A stretch of DNA of 22,861 bases from a virus: positions 1-22,861 of IMG/VR virus record IMGVR_UViG_3300028920_000280; one strand, given 5' to 3'. Positions 1 through 6,674 of this stretch are shown here, piece by piece; the stretch's first letter is position 1, and each line of letters opens with the position of its first letter. The notes under the pieces are model-generated. The model was not told where the DNA came from. It was given only the letters and a program-made list of their open reading frames with translations, and made no database searches. Made by a program: the position numbers and the translations under genes.

Positions 1-924
1 CACGAACAGCACATGACCGTCCAGCAAGGTGGTGCAGGTACACACCGGGCGCAGTGTGATATCGCTGCGGGGCTCGTGACCGATGAACCAGGCCCGTCCC
101 TGCATGTCGTAACCGGTCGGAGCCTGGGTGTTTGGGAAGTCCGCGACGCCTCCGGGATACCCAGGTCCCACCGTGAGGCTGGTGTCGATCACGATGAAGA
201 CGTGCCCCTCCAACGTCAGGAAGGTGGCATAGAGCAGATCCCAGTCTGCGAACACGTTGCCGCTCGGAGCGGGCTCTGTCGGTCGCCAGACGAGCGTGTG
301 GGAGGTTCCTGCCGCATCCGCTGCCGGAACCCACGCCGCGCCGCTCCACTTGAGCACCTGACCGACTGCCGGGGCCGCATTGTCCACCGGGTTGCCCTGG
401 ATGCCGATTACGGTCTGATCCACGGGCACCGAAGCCAGATCGCCGCCAGCCGTGAACCCTGCCTGGAAGTTGACGATCGTCTGCCCGTTGGCGAGCACCA
501 GTCCGTTGCGCCAGTAGATCAAGTCCCCGTACCTGACGGCGAACAGGATCTGGTCGTTCGGGTTCGTGGCCGTGGGCACCTGGGAGCCCACCGCCGCCGT
601 GATGGTCTTGTTGCCGTCCTGCGGATACCTCACCACGGGCGCGTACAGCATCCTCCCGTCCGAATCGAGGACGGCCGAGCCCGCCTCGATGATGCAAAGG
701 AGCCCGGCAATGGGGCTGATGATCCGAAGGGGCTCGCTCCAGCTGAGCGTGTGGCTCCCCAGGGTCCAGGTGATGTTCCCGCCCCCCATGAGGATGAGGT
801 TCCGATCCTCCCGCGAAGCGTAGACCGAAGCATCCACCTCCCCGAAAAGCGCCACGATCGCCGCGTACCAGGGATCCGCGTCCTCGGTCGGCAAACTCCA
901 CTTCATCCGGCTGGTAAGGGGCAT
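1..924 (-). CDS. Tail fibre or baseplate appendage protein, N-terminal part (cut by left edge)
   Basis: An open frame of 308 codons begins at ATG 924 (MPLTSRMKWSLPTEDADPWY) and runs off the window without a stop. The start follows the stop of the gpJ-like gene by 9 bases, and an AGGTG ribosome site lies just upstream. The first 40 residues resemble a short baseplate-docking segment. Further on, around residues 187 to 200, is a GQVLKWSGAAWVPA stretch of the kind repeated in phage fibre and appendage proteins, in a sequence that looks beta-rich and low in charge. Position directly after a gpJ-type wedge gene suits a fibre, fibre connector or distal baseplate protein; this is inference from order and that one motif. 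No receptor-binding domain can be judged because the C-terminus is missing. The coding call is firm; the precise role is not. Confidence 0.75.
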   Translation of the reverse strand, partial: MPLTSRMKWSLPTEDADPWYAAIVALFGEVDASVYASREDRNLILMGGGNITWTLGSHTLSWSEPLRIISPIAGLLCIIEAGSAVLDSDGRMLYAPVVRYPQDGNKTITAAVGSQVPTATNPNDQILFAVRYGDLIYWRNGLVLANGQTIVNFQAGFTAGGDLASVPVDQTVIGIQGNPVDNAAPAVGQVLKWSGAAWVPAADAAGTSHTLVWRPTEPAPSGNVFADWDLLYATFLTLEGHVFIVIDTSLTVGPGYPGGVADFPNTQAPTGYDMQGRAWFIGHEPRSDITLRPVCTCTTLLDGHVLFV

Positions 925-933
925 CTCTCACAC

Positions 934-3171
934 CTACGAGGCTTTGGGGACTACCTTGAGCGAATCGAGGTAGGTCAACTGGGTGGAAGTCACGGTCACC
1001 AGACCACGGGTCAGCACCTGGCCGTCGTTCAGGATCAGGTTGCTGCTGGAGTCGAGGTAGTCGGTCGTCAGAACCGGAGGCGACGCGAGCGGAACCACGT
1101 ACGAACCGTCGATGGTCACGTTGGCCCAGGCCACCCCGGCAAGTCTGAGGATGGTCTGGGCGATCACGGACCAGTACAGGGACTGCCCGAACTCGCGACC
1201 ACGCAACAGGTTCTCGACAGTCGTCCGGACGGAGGTCTCGGTGGCGGTCTGGGAGAAGTTGGGCAGGACCCCCACCTCGACGGCCACCACCGCCGGCACG
1301 AGAAAGTCGTCGCCGGCCACCACCTTGACCGTCTGGGTGACCTCGTTGCGCTCCTCCAGGAAGCTCTGAAGGCTCTTGACAAGGCCCGTGGAGGGGCTGG
1401 CGTAGAACCCCGCCGCATCGCGCGCGAGGATGGGCACCGTCACCAGGTTGGCCTTGCAGTCCGCCGCCAGGAATGCGTCCACGTGGTCGTAGATTTGATC
1501 CAGGTACACCGCGACGTCCGCCGACACGTCCACGACCACCGCCAGGATGTCCGCCGTCAGGGAATACAACCCGGAAGGAGTAGCCGAATCCCCGATGGTG
1601 GACTCCATGTTCTGACGAAGCTGGTCGGCCGTGTACAGGTAGGAATCCGGCGTGGTTAGATCCAATCCGATCTCCTGGGCCTTCTCGATGATGGTCCGGA
1701 TGTATCCTGCGGTGGCTGCGTATCTGCCCGTGATGGCGAGGGCCAGCGCTCGGGCATCTCCGGAAGATCCGTCCACGGTATCGAAGTGCTGGTTGATGGA
1801 AGCGACCTCGCCCGCATTCAGCTGAGCCGTACCACCCGGACCGTACGCATCCACCTGGGCCTTTCCTGCGATCACCGCGACGTCGATGTTGTCCAGGTCC
1901 ACCCCGATGTCCACGGCATCGTTCTTGTCCTGCTGCACACCGTTCAAAGCCCCGCCCGCGTTGGTCCCCTCGATGTCGTTGGATCTGGTGGCGATCTCCG
2001 TCAGGGCCGTCTCCAGGTCCGTGAGGTCGGACGTCAGGGAGGCAAACTCGGTCTCCAGCGCCGCCACGTCCGCCGCCACCAGGACATCGGGGCCGGTGAC
2101 CAGTGCCCGGATGCCGTTGAGGTAGGTCATGAGCGCCAGGTCCGTGGACGCGGACCGGCTGGAGAGCGCCTGCGCCACGGCCACCCGCCCGAACAGGGGG
2201 TCCGCGTACGAGCCCGCGAGCGCCTCGTAGTCCTCCCGCGTCACGGCGACGTAGCGGCTCTTCCAGACCTTCGGCGCGTACGCCTTGGCGCTTTCCAGCG
2301 ACTCCGCATCGTCGCCTCCGATGGATCCGGCCGGGTTGTCGATGTTCAGATCGATCTCGGTGAAGGACACGATGAGGGGCGTCACCACCTCGCGGATGGT
2401 GTTGCGGGAGACGATCCCGGACTTCCCCCTGGAGATCACGTAGGTGACGGAGATGCTGGCCCCGGCGGTCGGGATGTTTCCCACGACCCCGTCCCCGAAC
2501 CGGATGGTCGGAGGATCGTCGTTGTATCCCAGCTCGTACTGGTCGCTGGCCTCGAACTCCAGCATGTCCTTCTCCTCCCAGGGAGTGCCGTCCACGATCA
2601 CGCTGGAGGTTCCGTAGGTCACGAAGAACCCCTCCTCGACTCGGGTCAGCTCGAAGACCTGTTTGGAGGTTCCGTCCGAGACGAACGTCTCCGTGACGGT
2701 CTCCCCCTGGTAGCAGCTGACCACGTAGTCCGCCGTGGATCCGGCCGGGATGATCACCGTCTCGAAGACCTCGAAGACGAGGTCGTCCGGACCCAGGAAC
2801 TGGAAGCCTTGCGGGATCGGCACGTTGAAGACCTGCGCCTCCACGAGCGAAACCGTCAGGTCCACGGACGAGGAGACAGCGGCTCGCATCTTGTAGCCGA
2901 GCTGCCTGCTGAGCCTCGCCACGGCCCGGCGGGTGCGGGCCGTACTAAGGAACGTGTCCGTCGCGCGCCGATCCAGGTAGAAACCCAGGGTGTCTAGCCC
3001 ATAGCCGACCATGTCCAGCAGGACGATGCCCATGGCCGACGCGGCGAAGTCGTTGTACTCGCTGGCAAACTTCACCTGGAGGTTCGCCTTCAGGTCGTCC
3101 GTCGCGGTGGGGTAGTCTAGGCCCCCGTATTTGACCTTCTGGAGCTGGGCTAGGACTTGGCTTGTGCTCAT
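934..3171 (-). CDS. Baseplate wedge protein, gpJ/gp6-like, with a large helical insertion
   Basis: A 745-aa protein starts at ATG 3171, which overlaps the gp25-like stop as ATGA. An upstream in-frame extension to 3396 lies wholly inside the gp25-like gene and is rejected. The N-terminal 300 residues look like the Baseplate_J/T4 gp6 family: early GIVLLDMVGYGLDTLGFYLD, a beta-rich middle with IRFGDGVVGNIP, then SRNTIREVVTPL. The VTREDYEALA stretch near residue 320, followed by FGRVAVAQAL, is the usual gpJ hallmark. The C-terminal half resumes with VKVVAGDDFLVPAVVAVEVGV and a repeat-like beta region. Between about residues 345 and 575 sits an alanine- and aspartate-rich, probably helical segment that seems extra to the core fold. 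In the virion this protein would form the wedge ring around the hub and link the hub to the periphery. Family call is good; limits of the insertion are approximate. Confidence 0.88.
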   Translation of the reverse strand: MSTSQVLAQLQKVKYGGLDYPTATDDLKANLQVKFASEYNDFAASAMGIVLLDMVGYGLDTLGFYLDRRATDTFLSTARTRRAVARLSRQLGYKMRAAVSSSVDLTVSLVEAQVFNVPIPQGFQFLGPDDLVFEVFETVIIPAGSTADYVVSCYQGETVTETFVSDGTSKQVFELTRVEEGFFVTYGTSSVIVDGTPWEEKDMLEFEASDQYELGYNDDPPTIRFGDGVVGNIPTAGASISVTYVISRGKSGIVSRNTIREVVTPLIVSFTEIDLNIDNPAGSIGGDDAESLESAKAYAPKVWKSRYVAVTREDYEALAGSYADPLFGRVAVAQALSSRSASTDLALMTYLNGIRALVTGPDVLVAADVAALETEFASLTSDLTDLETALTEIATRSNDIEGTNAGGALNGVQQDKNDAVDIGVDLDNIDVAVIAGKAQVDAYGPGGTAQLNAGEVASINQHFDTVDGSSGDARALALAITGRYAATAGYIRTIIEKAQEIGLDLTTPDSYLYTADQLRQNMESTIGDSATPSGLYSLTADILAVVVDVSADVAVYLDQIYDHVDAFLAADCKANLVTVPILARDAAGFYASPSTGLVKSLQSFLEERNEVTQTVKVVAGDDFLVPAVVAVEVGVLPNFSQTATETSVRTTVENLLRGREFGQSLYWSVIAQTILRLAGVAWANVTIDGSYVVPLASPPVLTTDYLDSSSNLILNDGQVLTRGLVTVTSTQLTYLDSLKVVPKAS

Positions 3172-3557
3172 GGCGACCCCAACGTGACGTTGACGCTCTG
3201 CGTCTCCTGCGTGGCGAGGACAGTGTACTGCACCGTGACCACAATCTGTCCCTCGAACATCGAATTTCTCGTCACGGACACGCTGTTTACGGTCACGCGC
3301 GGTTCCCAGCGGGAGATGCTGTTCGACACCGCCGAACGGATGTACTGCACCAACCCCGGACCATCGGGCTCGAAGATGAAGTTCAGGGCCCCGCATCCGA
3401 ACTCGGGCTGGTGGTAGCGCTCGCCCGGCTGCGTGGTGATGATCTGGACGATGGACATCTTGATCAGATCGGCGTTCGTGGCACGCTCGGGCACCGACTG
3501 GCTCCCGGCCTGAAACGGAAACGCGATGCCGATGTAGTTGATGCCGGTGCTAGCCAT
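3168..3557 (-). CDS. Baseplate wedge/sheath initiator, gp25-like
   Basis: A 129-aa protein, the normal length for the gp25/GPW family (lysozyme-like fold). Visible family features are the N-terminal IAFPF segment, KMSIVQIITTQPGERYHQPEFG at about residues 33 to 54, FIFEP at 61 to 65, and the EPR motif at residues 85 to 87 followed by alternating beta residues. The EPR motif is the conserved core of gp25-type proteins, which sit at the top of the baseplate and template the first sheath ring. The start at ATG 3557 has a GGAGG site 4 to 5 bases upstream, lying in the 9-base gap after the Leu-Pro protein. Its stop overlaps the start of the gpJ-like gene as ATGA, which suggests coupled translation of the two wedge proteins. 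Confidence 0.93.
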   Translation of the reverse strand: MASTGINYIGIAFPFQAGSQSVPERATNADLIKMSIVQIITTQPGERYHQPEFGCGALNFIFEPDGPGLVQYIRSAVSNSISRWEPRVTVNSVSVTRNSMFEGQIVVTVQYTVLATQETQSVNVTLGSP

Positions 3558-3566
3558 CCACGCCTC

Positions 3567-3938
3567 CTACGCCGCCGCGTCGAGCGGACAAGCCGGCAGC
3601 TGGGGCAGCCGGGGCAATGCGGGGAGCTTCGGCAGACCCGGCAATGCGGGGAGTCCCGGCAGTCTGGGCAACCGCAAGGCGGGAAGCTCGAAACCGGGCA
3701 ATGCGATCGTCGGGAGCCTCGGAAGCCTCGGGAGCGCCGGCAGCTTCGGGAGACCGGGAAGCGCGGGAAGCGCAGGCAGCCGGGGCAGACGCAATCCCGG
3801 AAGCTCGAATCCCGGCAGGGCTATGGTGGGCAGCCGGGGCAGCCGGGGAAGACCCGGCAATTTCGGCAGACCGGGCAGGCCCGGCAGCCGTGGAAGTCGC
3901 GGCAACCCTGGAAGCTCGAACGTGCATAGCGAAGCCAT
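3567..3938 (-). CDS. Leu-Pro repeat protein in the spike-tip position
   Basis: A 123-aa protein starting MASLCTFELP and ending LPACPLDAAA. Nearly all of residues 7 to 118 is a run of X-Leu-Pro triplets, 32 Leu-Pro steps in total, with X mainly Gly, Arg, Ala or Lys. The triplets form three longer repeats, each opening with FELP; the first two end TIALPG. One cysteine lies before the repeats and one after. Copies 2 and 3 differ at many codons (CTT/TTG/CTC/CTG, CCC/CCG/CCT, CGG/AGA), yet almost all changes are silent in this frame. That is strong evidence that this frame is translated and selected. The gene follows the spike gene by 3 bases and precedes gp25. No family is recognised. A polyproline-II-like rod or a spike-tip or hub accessory role is inference. 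A rival frame starting at ATG 3945 has a better placed ribosome site but lacks this codon signature. Confidence 0.8.
   Translation of the reverse strand: MASLCTFELPGLPRLPRLPGLPGLPKLPGLPRLPRLPTIALPGFELPGLRLPRLPALPALPGLPKLPALPRLPRLPTIALPGFELPALRLPRLPGLPALPGLPKLPALPRLPQLPACPLDAAA
3594..3920 (-). repeat. Three tandem coding repeats of the Leu-Pro protein
   Basis: Three direct repeats of 37, 39 and 33 codons lie at 3810..3920, 3693..3809 and 3594..3692. Each encodes FELP, then X-Leu-Pro triplets including a GLPKLP step and an RLPRLP or RLPQLP step. The first two are closed by TIALPG and the third breaks off before it. The DNA copies have diverged at third positions while the protein is preserved, so the duplication is not recent. 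The TIALPG units interrupt the strict three-residue period and may mark turns or register breaks. Confidence 0.85.
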
Positions 3939-3941
3939 CCG

Positions 3942-4901
3942 TCATACTTTCACCTTGATCGACTTGCTGAGCAAGCTCGGTGGCGGGGGAACGACCGGGG
4001 GAGAGGTCGGGGCTGTCGGTCCCGTCGCCACGTGCGTGTGGGACGTCAGGTAGGCCAGCAGCAACTCGCCCAGGACGGAGTGGTTGACGGCCGGCGACCC
4101 CAAGGCCACCCCTCCGGAGCCGAAATTGATCTCCTTGGCCGTGATGTTCACCGCGTTCTTGCAGATTATGTTCACGTCCCCGTCCGCCAGGCCCAGGTAG
4201 TTCTGCTCCTTGTCCTGCAACTTCAAACCCTGGTCGTCCATGACGATCTGGTTCCCGTGGCTGTCCAGGACGATGAACTGCTTGCTGTCCGTCTCGTAGG
4301 ACATCACGCACTCGCCCCCGTTCGCCAGCAGCTGGAACCCTCCGTCCTTGGTGAAACGGAGCCAGCTGGTCTTGCCCACACCGGCAGTGCGGTCCGCCGA
4401 CTTGGACGGATCGTCGAACATCTCGTCGCCGTCCTCCGGTTGATGCCACAGCAGCTGGACGAACTGCTCGTCCGGCTCGTCCGAAAAGAGAAGGGAGTGC
4501 CCCCCGCGCGACACGAACCCGCGCACGTGGGGCAGATGCTCGTCCGAATGGGAAAACTCGGAGGGCAGCGCGTCGTCGATGTACCACCCAGGGAAGTAGG
4601 CCAAGGGCCGGGCCTGATCCCCGGCGAAGAACACGACCCGGACCTTGTCCCCGATCTCCGGGGGGTAGAAAGCCCCGCGCTTGTCCCCCGCCAGGACGAA
4701 CACGGGGGTTACCCACTGGTTCAGCGCCGTGTCGTGCCCGAAGTCCTCCATCACGACCTTGATCCGGCCACGCTCCTCCGGATCTCGGTTGTCCTTCACG
4801 CGCCCCCGGTACAGGCCGGTGAACAAGCGAAAGCCCTCCTCCAGCCCGTCTTCCATGACCGTGGCAAGCAGCTTCTGTATCGTTTCGATCGGAGTGGACA
4901 T
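3942..4901 (-). CDS. Baseplate central spike protein, gp5/gpV-like (OB-fold)
   Basis: A 319-aa protein starting at ATG 4901, two bases after the hub stop. Residues about 25 to 105 match the gpV/VgrG/gp5 OB-fold: GLYRGRVKDNRDPEERGRIKV, then VTPVFVLAGDKRGAFYPPEIGDKVRVVFFAGD and LAYFPGWY. After it comes a short linker (DEHLPHVRGFVSRGGHSLLF) and a repetitive beta segment, including GNQIVMDDQGLKLQDKEQ and DVNIICKNAVNITAKEINFG, of the kind that builds the trimeric beta-helix needle. The C-terminus has a HTHVATGP stretch and a proline-rich tail. No lysozyme insert such as that of T4 gp5 is present. The protein should trimerise under the hub and be the membrane-puncturing needle. The hub lies upstream and the Leu-Pro protein downstream, where a tip protein is often encoded. 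Confidence 0.9.
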   Translation of the reverse strand: MSTPIETIQKLLATVMEDGLEEGFRLFTGLYRGRVKDNRDPEERGRIKVVMEDFGHDTALNQWVTPVFVLAGDKRGAFYPPEIGDKVRVVFFAGDQARPLAYFPGWYIDDALPSEFSHSDEHLPHVRGFVSRGGHSLLFSDEPDEQFVQLLWHQPEDGDEMFDDPSKSADRTAGVGKTSWLRFTKDGGFQLLANGGECVMSYETDSKQFIVLDSHGNQIVMDDQGLKLQDKEQNYLGLADGDVNIICKNAVNITAKEINFGSGGVALGSPAVNHSVLGELLLAYLTSHTHVATGPTAPTSPPVVPPPPSLLSKSIKVKV

Positions 4902-4902
4902 T

Positions 4903-6363
4903 TCACAAGCTCTTGTAGTCGCCGTCAGGTCCCACCGGATCGTTGGGATCGGATCCTTCCGGCTCTGCTTTCTTCTCGGTCTTCCCTCCAGACTCTGCCG
5001 GCGGGGCCTCGTTCGTCTTGCCGGCCAGCGGCTTGGTCTGGCCCGGACCCTCCGTCACGCCGACGCGCACGCAGTCGAAGCGGGTCAGCCCCCCGTCCGG
5101 GCCGATCTGGAAGAACAGCTTCTGGATCCAATACCGCCCGTCGATCCGGCTGCCGAATCCGGAGATGTCCAGGTTCTCGTGGGGAACCAGGTGGGGAATC
5201 AGCACGCTCTCGATCTCAAGCTCGATTCCCTGCGTCTTCCACTCCTTCATCGCGGCTGCGAGAGCCTTGTTCAGCTCCCCCTTGGAGGTCGGATCCCGCG
5301 CCTGGGTCTGTCGCGCACCCCCTTCCGGGACCTCCGAGGCATCCGGCGACGGTCCACCTCCAGGCTTCTTGGATGCCGTTGGTTTCGTTTGCGCCCCCTC
5401 CTTCGCCCCGGACTTGTCGGCATCCGGCGTACCGACCGTTTTCCTCACCACCTTCCCGGTCTTCTCGTCCACCCCCACGACCAGCGTCCCGGCCAGCGTC
5501 CGGGCAAACAACGCGCTCGTCTTCAGGGACGCGGCCGTGATCGGGTAGGCATTGGTGTCCCCTCCCAGGACCCCGCCGGAAAACAGGTGGAACGTGGCGA
5601 CCGGCGGCTGCTCCCCGATCGAGTACTTCATCGAGTTGATGCGAAGAACGCTCCCGTCCGCCAGAGCCGTACAGTAGTTGGCCTCGACCAGACTCTGGAT
5701 GACGGCCCAGTCCGTCCGGCTGTTGCGCGTGTAGGAGTCCATCTTCTCGTTCATCAGCTTGATGCCTGGATCGTCTCCGGGCGGAATGACCTCGACCTTG
5801 CGGTTCAGCTGCTGCTGCTTGCCCTCCCAAAGCTCCTTGATGATCTCCAGGGGGGACTTGTTGTTCCAGGGATCCTGCTTGTTCTTCTTGCTGCTCTTCT
5901 GCTGTTTTGCAGCGATGGTGGGGGGCGGGACGGTCTTCAGCACCAGGCTGACCTCCGTCCCTATGGAGAAGTCGATCTCCTCGACGACCCCGTAGAAGGT
6001 CTGGAGGTACGCCCCCGCCCCCGTGGTGCGGAAGCCCATCTCGACGACGGCGATCGTTTTCCCCTGCTGAAGGAGATAGCTGTTCACCAGTTTGATCGCG
6101 TCGTCGTAGGTCGGACTCAGGTTGATGGTCATCTGGTAGAACATCCCCTGCCACTCGATCAGCACCTCCTGGAGCATGGCGAGGTTGTCGCCCTCGAACT
6201 TGATTCGCTTGGCAACTGTATCCGGCCACCCCTTGCCCTGCCACAGCGGGAAAGCCTCCTCCAACGACGCACCCTCCGGAATCAGCTTCACTGCGACCAC
6301 CGGGGAAAAGTAGTCGTAGGGAAGCATCTCCCGCATGCGTTCGGGATCGGGCAGCTGTGTCAC
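4903..6363 (-). CDS. Baseplate hub protein, gpD/gp27-like
   Basis: A 486-aa protein. The chosen start is GTG 6363, which overlaps the stop of the LysM gene as GTGA; longer in-frame extensions lie inside that gene. The N-terminal half (FSPVVAVKLIPEG, then IEWQGMFYQMTINLSPTYDDAI, GVVEEIDFSIGTEVSLVL) fits the first barrel-like domain of late-control D/gp27 hub proteins. The region around WAVIQSLVEANYCTALADGSVLRI fits the conserved middle of that family. Two low-complexity, probably disordered stretches follow: a Lys/Pro/Gly-rich one at roughly 5280..5480 and an acidic Pro/Glu-rich tail ending DPVGPDGDYKSL. Between them a compact domain contains PHENLDISGFGSRIDGRYW. The hub ring would join the last tube ring to the spike encoded next. 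The ribosome site (GGTGGTG) is weak, so coupling to the LysM gene is likely. Confidence 0.82.
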   Translation of the reverse strand: MTQLPDPERMREMLPYDYFSPVVAVKLIPEGASLEEAFPLWQGKGWPDTVAKRIKFEGDNLAMLQEVLIEWQGMFYQMTINLSPTYDDAIKLVNSYLLQQGKTIAVVEMGFRTTGAGAYLQTFYGVVEEIDFSIGTEVSLVLKTVPPPTIAAKQQKSSKKNKQDPWNNKSPLEIIKELWEGKQQQLNRKVEVIPPGDDPGIKLMNEKMDSYTRNSRTDWAVIQSLVEANYCTALADGSVLRINSMKYSIGEQPPVATFHLFSGGVLGGDTNAYPITAASLKTSALFARTLAGTLVVGVDEKTGKVVRKTVGTPDADKSGAKEGAQTKPTASKKPGGGPSPDASEVPEGGARQTQARDPTSKGELNKALAAAMKEWKTQGIELEIESVLIPHLVPHENLDISGFGSRIDGRYWIQKLFFQIGPDGGLTRFDCVRVGVTEGPGQTKPLAGKTNEAPPAESGGKTEKKAEPEGSDPNDPVGPDGDYKSL

Positions 6364-6674
6364 GGCACCACCCGGCTGGCAAAGTAGGCAGGCAACCCGG
6401 ACTTGGCCGGAATGCGTATGGTGTCCCCCACGTTCAGATGCACTGGGAGCAGTTCCAGGTCGTTCGCCACGGCGATGACGAACCACAGGGAGGGGTCACC
6501 GTATTGCCGGTAGGCGATCAGATCGATCCTGTCGCCGCCCTTCACGGTGTACTCGATGTCGTCCTCGCGCTCCGGAATTGGAGGCAACACCAGCAGGTCC
6601 CAGAACTCGACCCCGGCGTAGTCGATGAGGTTGCCCAGCTGGAGGCGGCTGCTGGTTCCTATCCGAACACCCAT
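6360..6674 (-). CDS. LysM-domain baseplate protein, gp53/Afp7-like
   Basis: A 104-aa protein. Residues 41 to 89 form one LysM domain: EYTVKGGDRIDLIAYRQYGD, then PSLWFVIAVAND, and the closing HLNVGDTIRIP. Small LysM proteins next to the hub and spike are typical of contractile tails (T4 gp53, P2 gpX, Afp7/Pvc7), where the domain glues baseplate parts together and does not bind cell wall. I start it at ATG 6674, which overlaps the tape measure stop as TGATG and has a GGGAG site 8 bases upstream. A GTG one codon earlier (6677) is also possible. Its stop overlaps the GTG of the hub gene. Confidence 0.9.
   Translation of the reverse strand: MGVRIGTSSRLQLGNLIDYAGVEFWDLLVLPPIPEREDDIEYTVKGGDRIDLIAYRQYGDPSLWFVIAVANDLELLPVHLNVGDTIRIPAKSGLPAYFASRVVP

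Noticed and set aside
13-1659. A 548-codon open frame on the plus strand
   Set aside because: It lies opposite two convincing minus-strand genes, is rich in Arg, His, Gly and Asp as antisense of GC-rich codons tends to be, and shows no domain. Similar shadows recur across the window.
3538-4053. A plus-strand frame with collagen-like Gly-X-Y repeats opposite the Leu-Pro gene
   Set aside because: It is what X-Leu-Pro codons give when read backwards. Silent divergence supports the minus-strand frame, and no ribosome site or neighbouring plus-strand gene is seen.
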